The notes under the pieces were generated by a model. The model searched no databases and was not told the origin of the DNA. It saw only the letters and a list, made by a program, of their open reading frames with translations. A stretch of 64,000 nt of DNA from NCBI GenBank assembly GCA_002170245.2, contig NHFN02000017.1, forward strand, positions 124,078-188,077, written 5' to 3'. The position numbers and the translations under genes are program-made. Source of the DNA: Gammaproteobacteria bacterium TMED112. Lineage in GTDB: Bacteria > Pseudomonadota > Gammaproteobacteria > Magnimaribacterales > TMED112. Below, in pieces: positions 22,202 through 32,515 of this stretch (position 1 is the stretch's first letter; each line of letters begins with the position of its first letter).

Positions 22202-23578
22202 TTAGGTTTTGATTTTTTTAAGTATTTCTATATGTTTCTTCCTATCTATCTTATAGCCAGAAAATATAGCTATCGGAATGATAAATAAAAGCATTATCAT
22301 GGGGCCCTGAAATAAAGCAAGCATTTCTCTCTGTATATATGTAGCTTCAACCGATCCTTGTGGATAAGAAATTAACCAAAGAACAAACATTGAGAAGAAT
22401 TGACCTAACCCTGTCATGCACTTTGCACAAAAAGAAGTTAATGAGCTTATTGTTCCGTCCTGTCTTAGCTTTGACTCCTGCTGAACCTGATCAATCATAT
22501 CAGGAACCATAGATTCTCGTGCCATAAGACTCATTATAGAAAAAGTGCCCGTGATAAAAATAAATACTGAGAGAAAATATACTAGTGAACTGGCACCAAA
22601 CTCTGGCATCAATCCAATTTTATATAAAACAAATGGAGCTGCTTGGAAAATCCCTATAACTAAAAGACTAAATATTAAGATTGTTTTTTTTTCAAACCTT
22701 TTAACTAATTTTGGAAGTAAAAACCAACTCACAATTGTTGAAAGAAAATAAATTTTTATAAATTCCTGAATTTGGAGTGTAGTTAAGCCCCAAAATTGAG
22801 TCTGAGTTAAGAATGTAAGGCTATTAGCTAAGCCCCATGCAAGTTGTATTGTTACAGAACCAAAAAGAAACAAAATTATAGTTTTATTTTTGTAAACAAA
22901 GGTTATTTGTTTTTGAATCTCTTTAAGTGAATTATTATTTCTTTGTTCTCCAGGCCATTTATATAGTTTAGGAATTAAGCCTTTTGTGCCAACAATCGAA
23001 ATTAACCCAAAGATAAACATGATTATTGCGCCTATTATCCCTACATTAATCCAATTTTCGTTAGCATCTAGATTAATAAATGGCAAAATTATAAATGAAT
23101 GAGACAGTGCAATAAGTGATTGGAAACCCTCTCGGAGAGACATAATATTTGCCTTATCTTCATAAGTTTCAGGAATTTCTGCAGCTAGAGCTCTGTGAGG
23201 TATATCAAATAACGTTACTGAGAATCTGGTAAGTATTGTAAAGAATGATAACCATAAAAATAAATGATTTTCTGACCAATCGGGATTGGGTAAAAAAAGC
23301 ATAAAATAACTTAGCGATATCGGAAATAGTGAAAAAGCCATTAAGAAATGTCTTCTCCCAAATTTACTTCTAATTCTGTCTGATAATGTCCCAATTAATG
23401 GATCACTTAATGCATCCACAAATAAGGCTAAAAGAAGAGCAAATCCAGTTAAAATTGGACTTAAACCTAATACAGTTAAGTAATAAGCACCTAAATACCA
23501 AACAAAAAAATCAGTTTTAACAGCATTAACGCCACCACCCAAACCAAATGATATTTTTTGTATTATGTTTATTTTCAA
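22202..23578 (-). CDS. MFS transporter, GPH/MelB-like cation symporter
   Basis: 458 aa, about 12 TM; DALSDPLIGTLSDRIRSKFGRRHFLM motif. Confidence 0.88.
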   Translation of the reverse strand: MKINIIQKISFGLGGGVNAVKTDFFVWYLGAYYLTVLGLSPILTGFALLLALFVDALSDPLIGTLSDRIRSKFGRRHFLMAFSLFPISLSYFMLFLPNPDWSENHLFLWLSFFTILTRFSVTLFDIPHRALAAEIPETYEDKANIMSLREGFQSLIALSHSFIILPFINLDANENWINVGIIGAIIMFIFGLISIVGTKGLIPKLYKWPGEQRNNNSLKEIQKQITFVYKNKTIILFLFGSVTIQLAWGLANSLTFLTQTQFWGLTTLQIQEFIKIYFLSTIVSWFLLPKLVKRFEKKTILIFSLLVIGIFQAAPFVLYKIGLMPEFGASSLVYFLSVFIFITGTFSIMSLMARESMVPDMIDQVQQESKLRQDGTISSLTSFCAKCMTGLGQFFSMFVLWLISYPQGSVEATYIQREMLALFQGPMIMLLFIIPIAIFSGYKIDRKKHIEILKKIKT

Positions 23579-23582
23579 AATA

Positions 23583-24677
23583 TTAATTTAAAGATTTAAT
23601 CTTATTTTCAACATCAATTTTTAAGTGTTTCCAAAAAATTTGATAATCCCATATGTGCAAGTCTTTCATGCCCGTAAAATCATTTTTAAGAATTCTATCA
23701 ATGGCACTCCCTTTTGTTTCTAAATAACCTTGAGCATCTATTTTCGCCGAGAAGTTTTGATTTTCAGCAAAATTAATTTTTCTAACGTAACTTTCATTTT
23801 TTAATCTTGCAGCATAATCAAAAAGTGGTGAAATGCCGGAAATTTTGGGCATAAGAAAAGAGGTAATTTCATTTTTTTCCCATCTCCTTGCGGTATTCAT
23901 TGAAATAGGATTAGTAGTATTTAATTTTTTTACTTTCTTAAGGGCGTACTTGTCTCCGTCAAACATCCAATATTTTAATCTTGGTCTTTTACCACCCTGA
24001 CCTATTGTTTGAAATTGAATCAAGCGCCCTTCATCTAAAAATTTTTCTGAAATATCTATCCCAATTTTTTGTATGTATTCCTCTTCTAAAGGATAACCAA
24101 CTAAATAAGCTGAAATGAGTCTTGTTGATAGCGCTTCCTTAAAAATTTTCTCGGAGATCAGCCGTTGAGCATGAAGTGCTCCTTGACTATGTGAAGCTAT
24201 AAAAAAAGGTCTCTCATTTGAGTATAGATCAAGAAACAATTTAAATGCTGCTTTTATATCTTGATAAGCTATTTCTAACGCGTTTACACTGTCCTTACCA
24301 AGGTTTTGTGATATTGCTGCAAATGTTGCTTGACGATATTCGGGAGCATAGATATTACAATTCTCACTGAAGACTGATGCTTGGGTAGCAAGCATAAGAT
24401 CTGTTCTTTGAGATGTTGCTGAATTTTGGTCAAGATTGAAATTCCACTCTTTCAAAAAAAAACCAGTTGGATGGATGAAAAAACAATCTGTCTCTTTCAG
24501 CTCATTAGAGACGACTTTTTCTGGATCTAGTAAAGCAACAGATTTTTTGCCAGGGATTGCTGCCCAGAATTGTTTTTTACCATAATCTGGTGCAGAGGGA
24601 GTACGGTTTTCAGAGAAAGAGTAATCTGGTGTAATCAATGAAAAAAAATCGTTCATCAATGAACCATTTGGTTTCAT
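23583..24677 (-). CDS. DUF3089 family protein (alpha/beta hydrolase-like)
   Basis: 364 aa; DCFFIHPTGF, FIASHSQGALHAQRL; family assigned by pattern recognition. Confidence 0.8.
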   Translation of the reverse strand: MKPNGSLMNDFFSLITPDYSFSENRTPSAPDYGKKQFWAAIPGKKSVALLDPEKVVSNELKETDCFFIHPTGFFLKEWNFNLDQNSATSQRTDLMLATQASVFSENCNIYAPEYRQATFAAISQNLGKDSVNALEIAYQDIKAAFKLFLDLYSNERPFFIASHSQGALHAQRLISEKIFKEALSTRLISAYLVGYPLEEEYIQKIGIDISEKFLDEGRLIQFQTIGQGGKRPRLKYWMFDGDKYALKKVKKLNTTNPISMNTARRWEKNEITSFLMPKISGISPLFDYAARLKNESYVRKINFAENQNFSAKIDAQGYLETKGSAIDRILKNDFTGMKDLHIWDYQIFWKHLKIDVENKIKSLN

Positions 24678-27600
24678 TTATTCGTTAACGGTTAGAACAT
24701 ATTCTTGGACAACTGCATCTACGCCATCAGTCACAATAATACTTACCGAATATTCACCTGCATCTTCTTCTCGTGGTGTGCCACTCACTCTACCACTTTG
24801 ATTTATTGAAATAAAATCAGCTGGCTCACCATCAGAATTATTAATTACTTCCAGTGAGTAGTTTAAGTTATCTCCATCATCATCAGTTGCCCTTACAGGA
24901 TAAAAGTATGACTGATTTACATATGCGTCTGTAAATGGTGTTGAGGTTATAACAGGTGCGCTATTAGCAACTCCCTCAAGTTCAGGAGATAGTACGATGA
25001 CAAGGTCATTGATATTTGTATCAGTAATTTCAAAATTTGCGGTAGTTCCAGACATTTCTCCAGGACCACCCCAAGAATTGTCACCATTAATATCTGAACC
25101 TATAACCATTCGATACGTTCCAGGTTCGATACTTGTAAATATGAAACTACCCTGCCCATCGTTGATAGCAGATGTTGCTTCTTGAACAGGAACACCAGTT
25201 GGATCTAATAAGCGTGCTTTGAGTGTAGGGAAATTAATATCATAAGCCTCACCAATTACATTAAATATTACATTTACTCCTACTGATAGAAGCTCATATC
25301 CCTCAAAAGGCAAGTCAGCCCCCTCAACTAAAGGAAAATCGAATAAAACCGTTGTATTTACCCAACCAGCCCAATCATAATCTTCTTGCTTTGTTACTGT
25401 AAAAGTTAATCCTTCAGCTTGTAAATTTATAAATTCTGTTTGATATGTATATGTAATTTCATTAAATCCCTCACCAGCTGCACCACTTGGTGTAATTGTA
25501 AATTGTCCAGTATAAGATTCTTCTGGTGTCAAAGTAACGTTAGAAGGCCCTTCATAATATGGAAGAGTATCAAAACTTGTAAAGTATCCACTTTGGAAGG
25601 AATCAATTGCTTTTATGGCTTTTTCTAAATCAATAATCCCATAACCTAAGTGTTCATCCCAACCTGGTCGCGCAACCGAATCATTTGGTCTTGCTTCCTT
25701 GTTCACATCGTTAGTAAGAAGGTTTGCAGCCAACATTTTGTCAACTTCAATATAGGTAAGTGAATTCGGTAACGTAGTATTAGACTCAAATGGTTTTGCA
25801 ATATCTTCATAATAATATTTTATTAACCCAAGAAAACCTGCACCGTGAGGTGAAGCCATTGAAGTACCCTGTGCCCCTATCATCGGATTTCCATTATTGC
25901 TTGTTTGGACATAGTTATCTACCCGCGCATAAGCATATACAAGGTCATTGATACCATCAGCATTCCAATCAGAATACTCACCACCTGGAGCTGAGAAAGC
26001 AACATATTCATTTGTGGATGAATAGCTCGATCTTCTATCAGCGCCATTTGTAGCACCAACTGCATAGACTTTAGGGCATGCAGAAGGGTAACCAATTGAT
26101 CCAATTCCACTGTTACCTGAAGAGGATGCGATTAGTACTCCTTTATCAGCAAGTTCGCCTAATTTCACACATGAAGCAGAATTAGCACTGCCACCAGATC
26201 CACCGTAACTCATATTCATAGAATGTATTTTTTGACCAGCACTTCTTTGTGCAAAAGTTGTCACAGAATCGTTAGCGTCTCCATTCAAGTATAAATAAGC
26301 ACCATAAGTAGCTGAACCAGGACAACCATTTCCACCACAAACTCTTATAGGTGTAACTCTTGCAGCCATACCATTTCCATCTACACCATCATTTAGCATT
26401 GAGATTGTGCTACCTACATGTGTCCCATGGCTGAAAGATCCAGTCGTAAATTGGTCATCATCCGCAAGAGCATCGTTGTCTACCATATCCCAGCCCCACT
26501 GAGTATCAAAAATTGATCGACTGTAGGCAGGATCAATTGATAATGGGCTACCAGTGTCTAAAACAGCAACATTCACAGGCTTAGCGTCTTGACCGATTAT
26601 ATCTAATGCCTCAGGGATATTTACTGCGTCAAAATTCCACCATTGATATGATTCATTTCTAGGATCTGCCGAGAAAGGTTCAACTTGCAAATATCTGTTC
26701 CAGCTTGGCTCAACAAATAAGTTTGGAGCCCTATCACTTAAAACTGAAATAGCTTTCATATATCTACCTTTTGCATAAGTTTCTGGAAAATTATCTCTTA
26801 AAGTTGAAGAGTAATTTTCGTCAATTCCTAAATTTGCAATTTTAGACAGGTCACTCAAAGTTAAATCGACTAATCCACCATCAACATTACCCATTTCCGC
26901 AGTAAGTTCATTTTCTGTTTGATTTAAATTAAAACCACTAAAAGCAGGTCTTTTGGCAACTAAAATTTCATCCAAATTATAATCTGCATTTGCTCTTGCT
27001 GAGGCATCTTTTTGTTCTTGTGAACTGGCAAATTGAGGAGTTTGAGTTAATACGTATGCAGATGGTACAGAATTATCAACTCTGTAATGATCAATTATTA
27101 CGTAGTATATATCTCCCTCTCCGGCGGGGATATAAGCATTTTCAACTTTTGCATAGGTCCCGCCAACACTTATGTTGTTCTCCTCAGAGTCAACCACAAA
27201 CATATCTAAATCAACATTACTTGTGGTGTTGCCGGTATTACCATCATGGTTAACCATTGTTAATTCAAGGTTAGTTTGGCTGGCCCCCGCTATAACTTGA
27301 TATATATCAATATCATCATCATTTCCTACCCACCCTAAAAGAGTTGCATCTGTCTCTAAAAATTGAGCTCTATTTGTAAAATTATTAGTGATATTTTCAA
27401 TATCGGGGCTATTTAAGTCAGAATCCAGAGCAAAAGGCCCATCAATACCTAAGGCACCGGAAACATTATAGGTACCTGGTGTTGGTTCTGGTGTTGGTTC
27501 TGGTGTGGGTTCCGGTGTTGGTTCTGGTGTGGGTTCTGGTGTGGGTTCTGGTGTTGGTTCTGGTGTTGGTTCTGGTGTTGGTTCTGGTGTGGGTTCTGGT

Positions 27601-28271
27601 GTGGGTTCTGGTGTGGGTTCCGGTGTGGGTTCTGGTGTTGGTTCTGGTGTGGGTTCTGGTGTTGGTTCAAGTGTTGATCCATCTGGTTTAAATAAATACC
27701 AAACACCTCCAACAGCATTACCTGTTGCTTCTGAATCTGAATTATCCCCGGTATATTGATATGCAGGTTGATCGTTAATAAGAATTTGGTTGTCGGAATT
27801 CTTTGTAAATGTTGCAACCTCATCTCCTGTAGAGACAAAATCAATTACAAGCTCGGAAATATCTCTATCAGTAGTGGCGTATGGCCACGAAGACCCTTGA
27901 TAAGTACCTTCGCCATTTGTGCCGTCAGGCGTATATGCATAAACTGTTCTCAAATCAGCGATAGCATTACCGCCTGGTGTTGCGCTCGCATTAACACCTG
28001 ACATCTGAATAACGTCATAAGCAGTACCATTAATTGTTACGGATAACAGTGAGGCTGTTAATGGTGCTGGTGTCGGTGCTGGTGTCGGTGCAGGTGTCGG
28101 TGCTGGTGTTGGTGCTGGTGTTGGTGCTGGTGTTGGTGCTGGTGTTGGTGCTGGTGTTGGTGCTGGAACTGGATACGCACTTGGAATTGAATCATTACCT
28201 CCACCACAGGCAACCAATATAATTGTTGATAACGCCGATATTAATAAACCCAACTTATTCTTTAAAATCAT
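24678..28271 (-). CDS. S8 subtilisin-like serine protease lipoprotein with Pro-rich repeat linkers
   Basis: 1197 aa; lipobox ILVAC; catalytic [37 protein letters not shown] and TPEP repeats; Ig-like C-terminus. Confidence 0.93.
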   Translation of the reverse strand: MILKNKLGLLISALSTIILVACGGGNDSIPSAYPVPAPTPAPTPAPTPAPTPAPTPAPTPAPTPAPTPAPLTASLLSVTINGTAYDVIQMSGVNASATPGGNAIADLRTVYAYTPDGTNGEGTYQGSSWPYATTDRDISELVIDFVSTGDEVATFTKNSDNQILINDQPAYQYTGDNSDSEATGNAVGGVWYLFKPDGSTLEPTPEPTPEPTPEPTPEPTPEPTPEPTPEPTPEPTPEPTPEPTPEPTPEPTPEPTPEPTPEPTPGTYNVSGALGIDGPFALDSDLNSPDIENITNNFTNRAQFLETDATLLGWVGNDDDIDIYQVIAGASQTNLELTMVNHDGNTGNTTSNVDLDMFVVDSEENNISVGGTYAKVENAYIPAGEGDIYYVIIDHYRVDNSVPSAYVLTQTPQFASSQEQKDASARANADYNLDEILVAKRPAFSGFNLNQTENELTAEMGNVDGGLVDLTLSDLSKIANLGIDENYSSTLRDNFPETYAKGRYMKAISVLSDRAPNLFVEPSWNRYLQVEPFSADPRNESYQWWNFDAVNIPEALDIIGQDAKPVNVAVLDTGSPLSIDPAYSRSIFDTQWGWDMVDNDALADDDQFTTGSFSHGTHVGSTISMLNDGVDGNGMAARVTPIRVCGGNGCPGSATYGAYLYLNGDANDSVTTFAQRSAGQKIHSMNMSYGGSGGSANSASCVKLGELADKGVLIASSSGNSGIGSIGYPSACPKVYAVGATNGADRRSSYSSTNEYVAFSAPGGEYSDWNADGINDLVYAYARVDNYVQTSNNGNPMIGAQGTSMASPHGAGFLGLIKYYYEDIAKPFESNTTLPNSLTYIEVDKMLAANLLTNDVNKEARPNDSVARPGWDEHLGYGIIDLEKAIKAIDSFQSGYFTSFDTLPYYEGPSNVTLTPEESYTGQFTITPSGAAGEGFNEITYTYQTEFINLQAEGLTFTVTKQEDYDWAGWVNTTVLFDFPLVEGADLPFEGYELLSVGVNVIFNVIGEAYDINFPTLKARLLDPTGVPVQEATSAINDGQGSFIFTSIEPGTYRMVIGSDINGDNSWGGPGEMSGTTANFEITDTNINDLVIVLSPELEGVANSAPVITSTPFTDAYVNQSYFYPVRATDDDGDNLNYSLEVINNSDGEPADFISINQSGRVSGTPREEDAGEYSVSIIVTDGVDAVVQEYVLTVNE
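27478..27668 (-). repeat. 12-nt tandem repeat encoding (TPEP)n, about 16 units
   Basis: Repeated ggttctggtgtt/ggttctggtgtg on the + strand inside the S8 protease CDS. Confidence 0.97.
28063..28164 (-). repeat. 12-nt tandem repeat encoding (TPAP)n, about 8 units
   Basis: Repeated ggtgctggtgtt/ggtgctggtgtc on the + strand inside the S8 protease CDS. Confidence 0.96.
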
Positions 28272-28380
28272 TACTCTCTTATTAATATCTCTCTGTTAAA
28301 AAACAACTCGCCACTTCAAAATATATGGTACCCATCTGAAATTGTAACATTGATGCAATATTTCTTATATACAAAAATGA

Positions 28381-28456
28381 TGGTGGGTCGTATAGGATTC
28401 GAACCTATGACCAACGGGTTAAAAGCCCGGTGCTCTACCAGCTGAGCTAACGACCC
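28381..28456 (-). tRNA. tRNA-Lys(UUU), CCA encoded
   Basis: Reverse strand GGGTCGTTAGCTCAGCTGGTAGAGCACCGGGCTTTTAACCCGTTGGTCATAGGTTCGAATCCTATACGACCCACCA; cloverleaf pairs, anticodon TTT. Confidence 0.97.
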
Positions 28457-28471
28457 AACAATTTCACTGCG

Positions 28472-29113
28472 CTATTCTAGACTACTTAATGTCTCAGCGG
28501 AAGCCTTTGCTGCAGAACTATCAGGATATTCTCTGACAATACTTTCGAAGAGTGCTACAGCTCTTTCGCTACTGCCTTGCTCTAAATATATAGTACCGAG
28601 CTTAAATTTTGCTAGAGGCACTTTCCAATGAGTAGGATAAAGGCCTACAAGAGTATTATAATTCTGAGTAGCGACCGCTAAATTTCCGTTCGTTAGATTT
28701 ATTTCACCCATCCAAAAATAAGCCAAAGGCGTATTATCAGAATCATTACTATTTTGTACGAATGTATTCAAGGCGCTCAAAGCTTCATTTAGTTGTCCCT
28801 TTCTGATTAACAGTATTGCTTGATCATACGAATTTAGAATTTGATCATCTCTCTCAACGATTACCTCTGATTTCTGAAGATCTTCAATAGACATTATAGA
28901 AATTAGCTTGGAATCAATCTCGTTTATTTTTTCAATATTTTTTGCTTGATAAAAGTCTAGTTGTGTCTGAATTACCTCAATTTCATTCCTTAAAGTAGCT
29001 ATTTCAGTTTCAAGATTTTGAATTTTAAGATACAACTCAATAAATTCTTTATCACTATTTTCTTGAGCCAGTGCATTAAAACTCAGGAAGACTAATAAAA
29101 GAAAACGTAGCAC
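28472..29113 (-). CDS. cpoB: Tol-Pal accessory coiled-coil/TPR periplasmic protein
   Basis: 213 aa; signal peptide, coiled coil, TPR repeats; downstream of pal. Confidence 0.88.
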   Translation of the reverse strand: MLRFLLLVFLSFNALAQENSDKEFIELYLKIQNLETEIATLRNEIEVIQTQLDFYQAKNIEKINEIDSKLISIMSIEDLQKSEVIVERDDQILNSYDQAILLIRKGQLNEALSALNTFVQNSNDSDNTPLAYFWMGEINLTNGNLAVATQNYNTLVGLYPTHWKVPLAKFKLGTIYLEQGSSERAVALFESIVREYPDSSAAKASAETLSSLE

Positions 29114-29607
29114 TACTTAATAAAGTATAATTCTGCTCTTCTATTTTTGGACCAAGCCGTCTCATTAGAGCTGTTATCAACTGGCATTTCTTCGCCATAA
29201 CCAACCACTTCAATATTAAAGGAAGAAACACCTGTGGCAGTTAAGAAATCTTCTACTGCTTTTGCTCTTCTTTCACTTAAAGCTAGATTATATTCTCTTG
29301 TCCCTCGCTCATCTGCGTGGCCTTCGACTAAAAGTGTATATTTAGAATTTGCTTTCATTAATCTTGAAATAGTAAATAATTCCTCCAATGATTCCTCTTT
29401 CAAAGTATCATCGTCGTAATCAAATAGAACAGTAATGTAAGCTGCGCCTAGCCCTACATCACTCATAATTACTTTGTTGTCCATTTGTTGACTGTTTTCA
29501 GTTAAATCAACTGTCTTAGTTTCTTGTACGTCAACTTTTTCAATAGGCGTTGATGAACAAGCAAAAATTATAAAAATCGAAAAAAGTGAAATTAATATAT
29601 TTTTCAT
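29113..29607 (-). CDS. pal: peptidoglycan-associated lipoprotein Pal
   Basis: MKNILISLFSIFIIFACSS lipobox (start adjusted from the 29631 ORF start); GHADERGTREYNLALSERRAKAV OmpA-like motif. Confidence 0.95.
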   Translation of the reverse strand: MKNILISLFSIFIIFACSSTPIEKVDVQETKTVDLTENSQQMDNKVIMSDVGLGAAYITVLFDYDDDTLKEESLEELFTISRLMKANSKYTLLVEGHADERGTREYNLALSERRAKAVEDFLTATGVSSFNIEVVGYGEEMPVDNSSNETAWSKNRRAELYFIK

Positions 29608-29609
29608 AA

Positions 29610-30863
29610 TTACCTTAAAAATGGTGACCAAGCTGGTTCTTTTAATTCTCCATATAAAGCTGGAAGTTTAAAACTTACCTTACTACTAATATTAACACCA
29701 GCAAGATACGATAAATTTCCGTCTTTTGTGGAATAGATTATAACATTGCCATTAGGTGCTATGCATGGACTTTCATCATTTTTAGTTGAAGTGAGAATTT
29801 CTAAGTCTCTGGAGCTTAAATGTAATTTAGCAATATTGAAGTCAGTCTTTGACCTGTGCACAAAAATTATTTCATTTTTATCAAGATATGAAGCCCTGGC
29901 ATTATAATTGCCTTCAGTTGTAAGTCTTCTTTTGAGTTTTGATCTTACATTTATTTCATAAATTTGAGGACTGGCAGATCTATCTGAGGTAAAAATTATA
30001 TTTTTTCCATCAGGAGACCAAGCTGGTTCAGTATCAATAGCTAGATTTTCAGTTAATCGCGTAATTTTTTTTGACTCCAAATTTATGGTATAAATCTCTG
30101 AATTGCCGTCTTTTGTACTAGTAAAAGCCAAATCTTTGTTATCAGGTGACCATGCTGGTGAGCTTACAGAAGATTTAGAGCTCAAGACTAAATTCCTTTT
30201 CCCAGTTGCTAGATTTTGAGTAAAAACTTGTGCTCGATTATTTTCAAATGAAACATAAGCGATTTTTTTTGCATCTGTAGACCATGCTGGTGATATTATC
30301 GAATTGTTTGACTTTAAAAGAACCTGTTCGTTAAAACCATCTGCATCACTAATAATTAGTTTGTGAGTATCTCCGTTTCTAGTAACATACATGAGCTTTG
30401 TTGATGAAATACCTTCAATACCGTAAAAATATTTATATATTCCATCCGAAACATAATGGCTTGACTGCCTTAAACTATCTGGCAACCCTAAAACTCTTCT
30501 TTTATCCTCAGTTTCGTTATAACTAATATCAAAAATTGAGTAAGCGATATCTAGATTATTGTCTTTATTTTGAACTTCTACAAAAATTATTGAATCTACA
30601 TCCATCAACAACCAGTCTCTTTGAATAACTTCACTTTCATTTATAGGAATACTTAATAATTCATCCATACCTAAGACTTTAAATTCTCCTGTTCTTTTTA
30701 GATCATTTGAAATTACATTGATAATTTCTTGGCCAGCAAGAGAATTATCATTTTTTTCTAAAATAGCAATTTTTATTGGCTTGCTTGCACTTTCAGTTAT
30801 TTCAAGAACAAGATCAGCCTTGAATTCAAAAGCTAAGAGCAATAAAAAAATTATTCGTTTCAT
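29610..30863 (-). CDS. tolB: Tol-Pal beta-propeller protein TolB
   Basis: 417 aa; PAWSPDGKNIIFTSDRS repeats; tol operon position. Confidence 0.96.
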   Translation of the reverse strand: MKRIIFLLLLAFEFKADLVLEITESASKPIKIAILEKNDNSLAGQEIINVISNDLKRTGEFKVLGMDELLSIPINESEVIQRDWLLMDVDSIIFVEVQNKDNNLDIAYSIFDISYNETEDKRRVLGLPDSLRQSSHYVSDGIYKYFYGIEGISSTKLMYVTRNGDTHKLIISDADGFNEQVLLKSNNSIISPAWSTDAKKIAYVSFENNRAQVFTQNLATGKRNLVLSSKSSVSSPAWSPDNKDLAFTSTKDGNSEIYTINLESKKITRLTENLAIDTEPAWSPDGKNIIFTSDRSASPQIYEINVRSKLKRRLTTEGNYNARASYLDKNEIIFVHRSKTDFNIAKLHLSSRDLEILTSTKNDESPCIAPNGNVIIYSTKDGNLSYLAGVNISSKVSFKLPALYGELKEPAWSPFLR

Positions 30864-31447
30864 TCTGGTTTAAACCTTACAGTAAAATTTGAGAAATATG
30901 CCTGAAAGGTTTGATCATCCAAATTTCTGACATATTTAATTTGCTTGTACTTTCTAATGGCATTCAGTGCTGCTCGATCGAATGCTTTGTCTCCACTTGT
31001 TTTTTTCATTTCAATATTTTCAATGATTCCTAATCTATTTATGCTCAGATTAAAATCTGTAAACATATCTGCTTTTGCGCTGTTTGGCCTAATCCAGAGT
31101 GCTTCTATATCTTTGATCACTTTATAACTTATTTGTTCAATAACATCAGCATTATCTGAAACTCTTTTTTCCATCTCTTCTTCTTTTAAATACTCTTCAA
31201 AATTTTCTATTTCGTTAGGTTTATTTGTATTTAGTTCCTTGGAATCTTCTTTCCTCAAACTCTTTTCTTGAAGTTTGCTGCTTTTTCGAACCTCTTCTTT
31301 TGCTTGTTGCTCTTCATCCAGAAAATTTACATTTGTAATCTTTCTTGTTGTGTTTTCAACACTTTCAGTTGTGAAAAAAACGTAACTTAAAAAGATTAGA
31401 GCATGCACAATTATCGAAAAAAATAATGCTGATAACCATTTCATCAT
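30860..31447 (-). CDS. tolA: TolA-like (short) energy-transducing protein
   Basis: 195 aa; N-terminal TM, short charged helical region, C-terminal TonB/TolA-type domain (AFDRAALNAIRKY); between tolR and tolB. Confidence 0.88.
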   Translation of the reverse strand: MMKWLSALFFSIIVHALIFLSYVFFTTESVENTTRKITNVNFLDEEQQAKEEVRKSSKLQEKSLRKEDSKELNTNKPNEIENFEEYLKEEEMEKRVSDNADVIEQISYKVIKDIEALWIRPNSAKADMFTDFNLSINRLGIIENIEMKKTSGDKAFDRAALNAIRKYKQIKYVRNLDDQTFQAYFSNFTVRFKPE

Positions 31448-31863
31448 GGTTGCGTTGCTAGTGAAAAATTATTAGCACCATTCGATTGTAAAGCGCTTAA
31501 TAATTCAGCTATTGATTGATAAGAGGTATTTTGATCACCTCTAACAATAATTTCTATATCAGGATTTGTTTGTATTATTCTCGCAAATCGGTCTTCAATG
31601 AATCCCAGAGAAACTTGAACATTACTACCGTCTTCTTCGATAAAATATTGTCCATTTTCATTAACATCAATAATAAATGGCTCAGTGTTATCAAGCTCAA
31701 TTTCATCTGCTGGAACACTTGGTAAGTTGATATCTAATCCTTGAACTGCTAGTGGTGCCACAACCATGAAAATTACCAATAAAACTAACATAATATCTAC
31801 GTATGGAACTACATTGATTTCGTTAATTGCTTTTGTTGATTTGCTTCTTTTTTTTAGGAGCAT
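31444..31863 (-). CDS. tolR: TolR (ExbD family)
   Basis: 139 aa; INVVPYVDIMLVLLVIFMV. Confidence 0.95.
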   Translation of the reverse strand: MLLKKRSKSTKAINEINVVPYVDIMLVLLVIFMVVAPLAVQGLDINLPSVPADEIELDNTEPFIIDVNENGQYFIEEDGSNVQVSLGFIEDRFARIIQTNPDIEIIVRGDQNTSYQSIAELLSALQSNGANNFSLATQP

Positions 31864-31867
31864 AGTT

Positions 31868-32515
31868 TTATTTTTTATCTATTTGGATTATCAATTGTTC
31901 CGCAAATGCTAGAGTTCCATTAATTAAGTTATCTAGTTTTTTTGAAAATTGGTTATAGGCAATCAGTGCAGGTATTGCTGCTAATAAACCTACTGCTGTG
32001 GCAACTAACGCCTCAGAAATTCCTGGAGCAACAGAACTTAATGTGAGTTGTGCAGTGGTTGATAGCCCTTGGAATGCATTTATAATTCCAATTACTGTTC
32101 CTAATAAACCTATGTAAGGTGAACTCGAACTTATCGTGGCTAGTAGTGAGAGGTTTTTTGATAGCCTTTCCTCTTCTCTGTTTACAATTACTCTCAAAAG
32201 CCTCTCTGTAGATTCAACTTTATTTAAAGATTCGTTTTTATTCATCAAACTGTCATAAACTGAAACAAGTATCAATTCTGACGGCTCTAGATCAGTAATA
32301 TCTTTTTCTTTGAGTGAAAGGTATAAATCCTCAATCTTTTCACCCTCCCAGAACTTGTCCTCTATATCATGTGAAGCATCTGTTGACCTGGCTAGAGTGA
32401 AATATTTTTCAAATATTAGAACCCATGAGGTAATTGAAGCAATTATAAGAATTGCCAGTATTATTTGAACAGGTAGTGAGGCCTGCAATAAAAGTTCAAG
32501 TGCGTCAAAATCCAT
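31868..32515 (-). CDS. tolQ: TolQ (ExbB/MotA family)
   Basis: 215 aa; SPYIGLLGTVIGIINAF, EALVATAVGLLAAIPA. Confidence 0.95.
   Translation of the reverse strand: MDFDALELLLQASLPVQIILAILIIASITSWVLIFEKYFTLARSTDASHDIEDKFWEGEKIEDLYLSLKEKDITDLEPSELILVSVYDSLMNKNESLNKVESTERLLRVIVNREEERLSKNLSLLATISSSSPYIGLLGTVIGIINAFQGLSTTAQLTLSSVAPGISEALVATAVGLLAAIPALIAYNQFSKKLDNLINGTLAFAEQLIIQIDKK

Noticed and set aside
27449-27844. Long antisense ORFs rich in Gly/Val or His/Gln over the S8 gene (27449-27844, 27479-27691, 27505-27759)
   Set aside because: By-products of the 12-nt TPEP-coding repeat read in other frames; the S8 frame has clear catalytic motifs.
27478-28164. Possible CRISPR array
   Set aside because: Direct 12-nt protein-coding tandem repeats with no unique spacers.
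29608-29631. Listed Pal start at 29631 overlapping tolB
   Set aside because: Signal peptide and lipobox begin at the internal ATG (29607); the upstream extension is unlikely.
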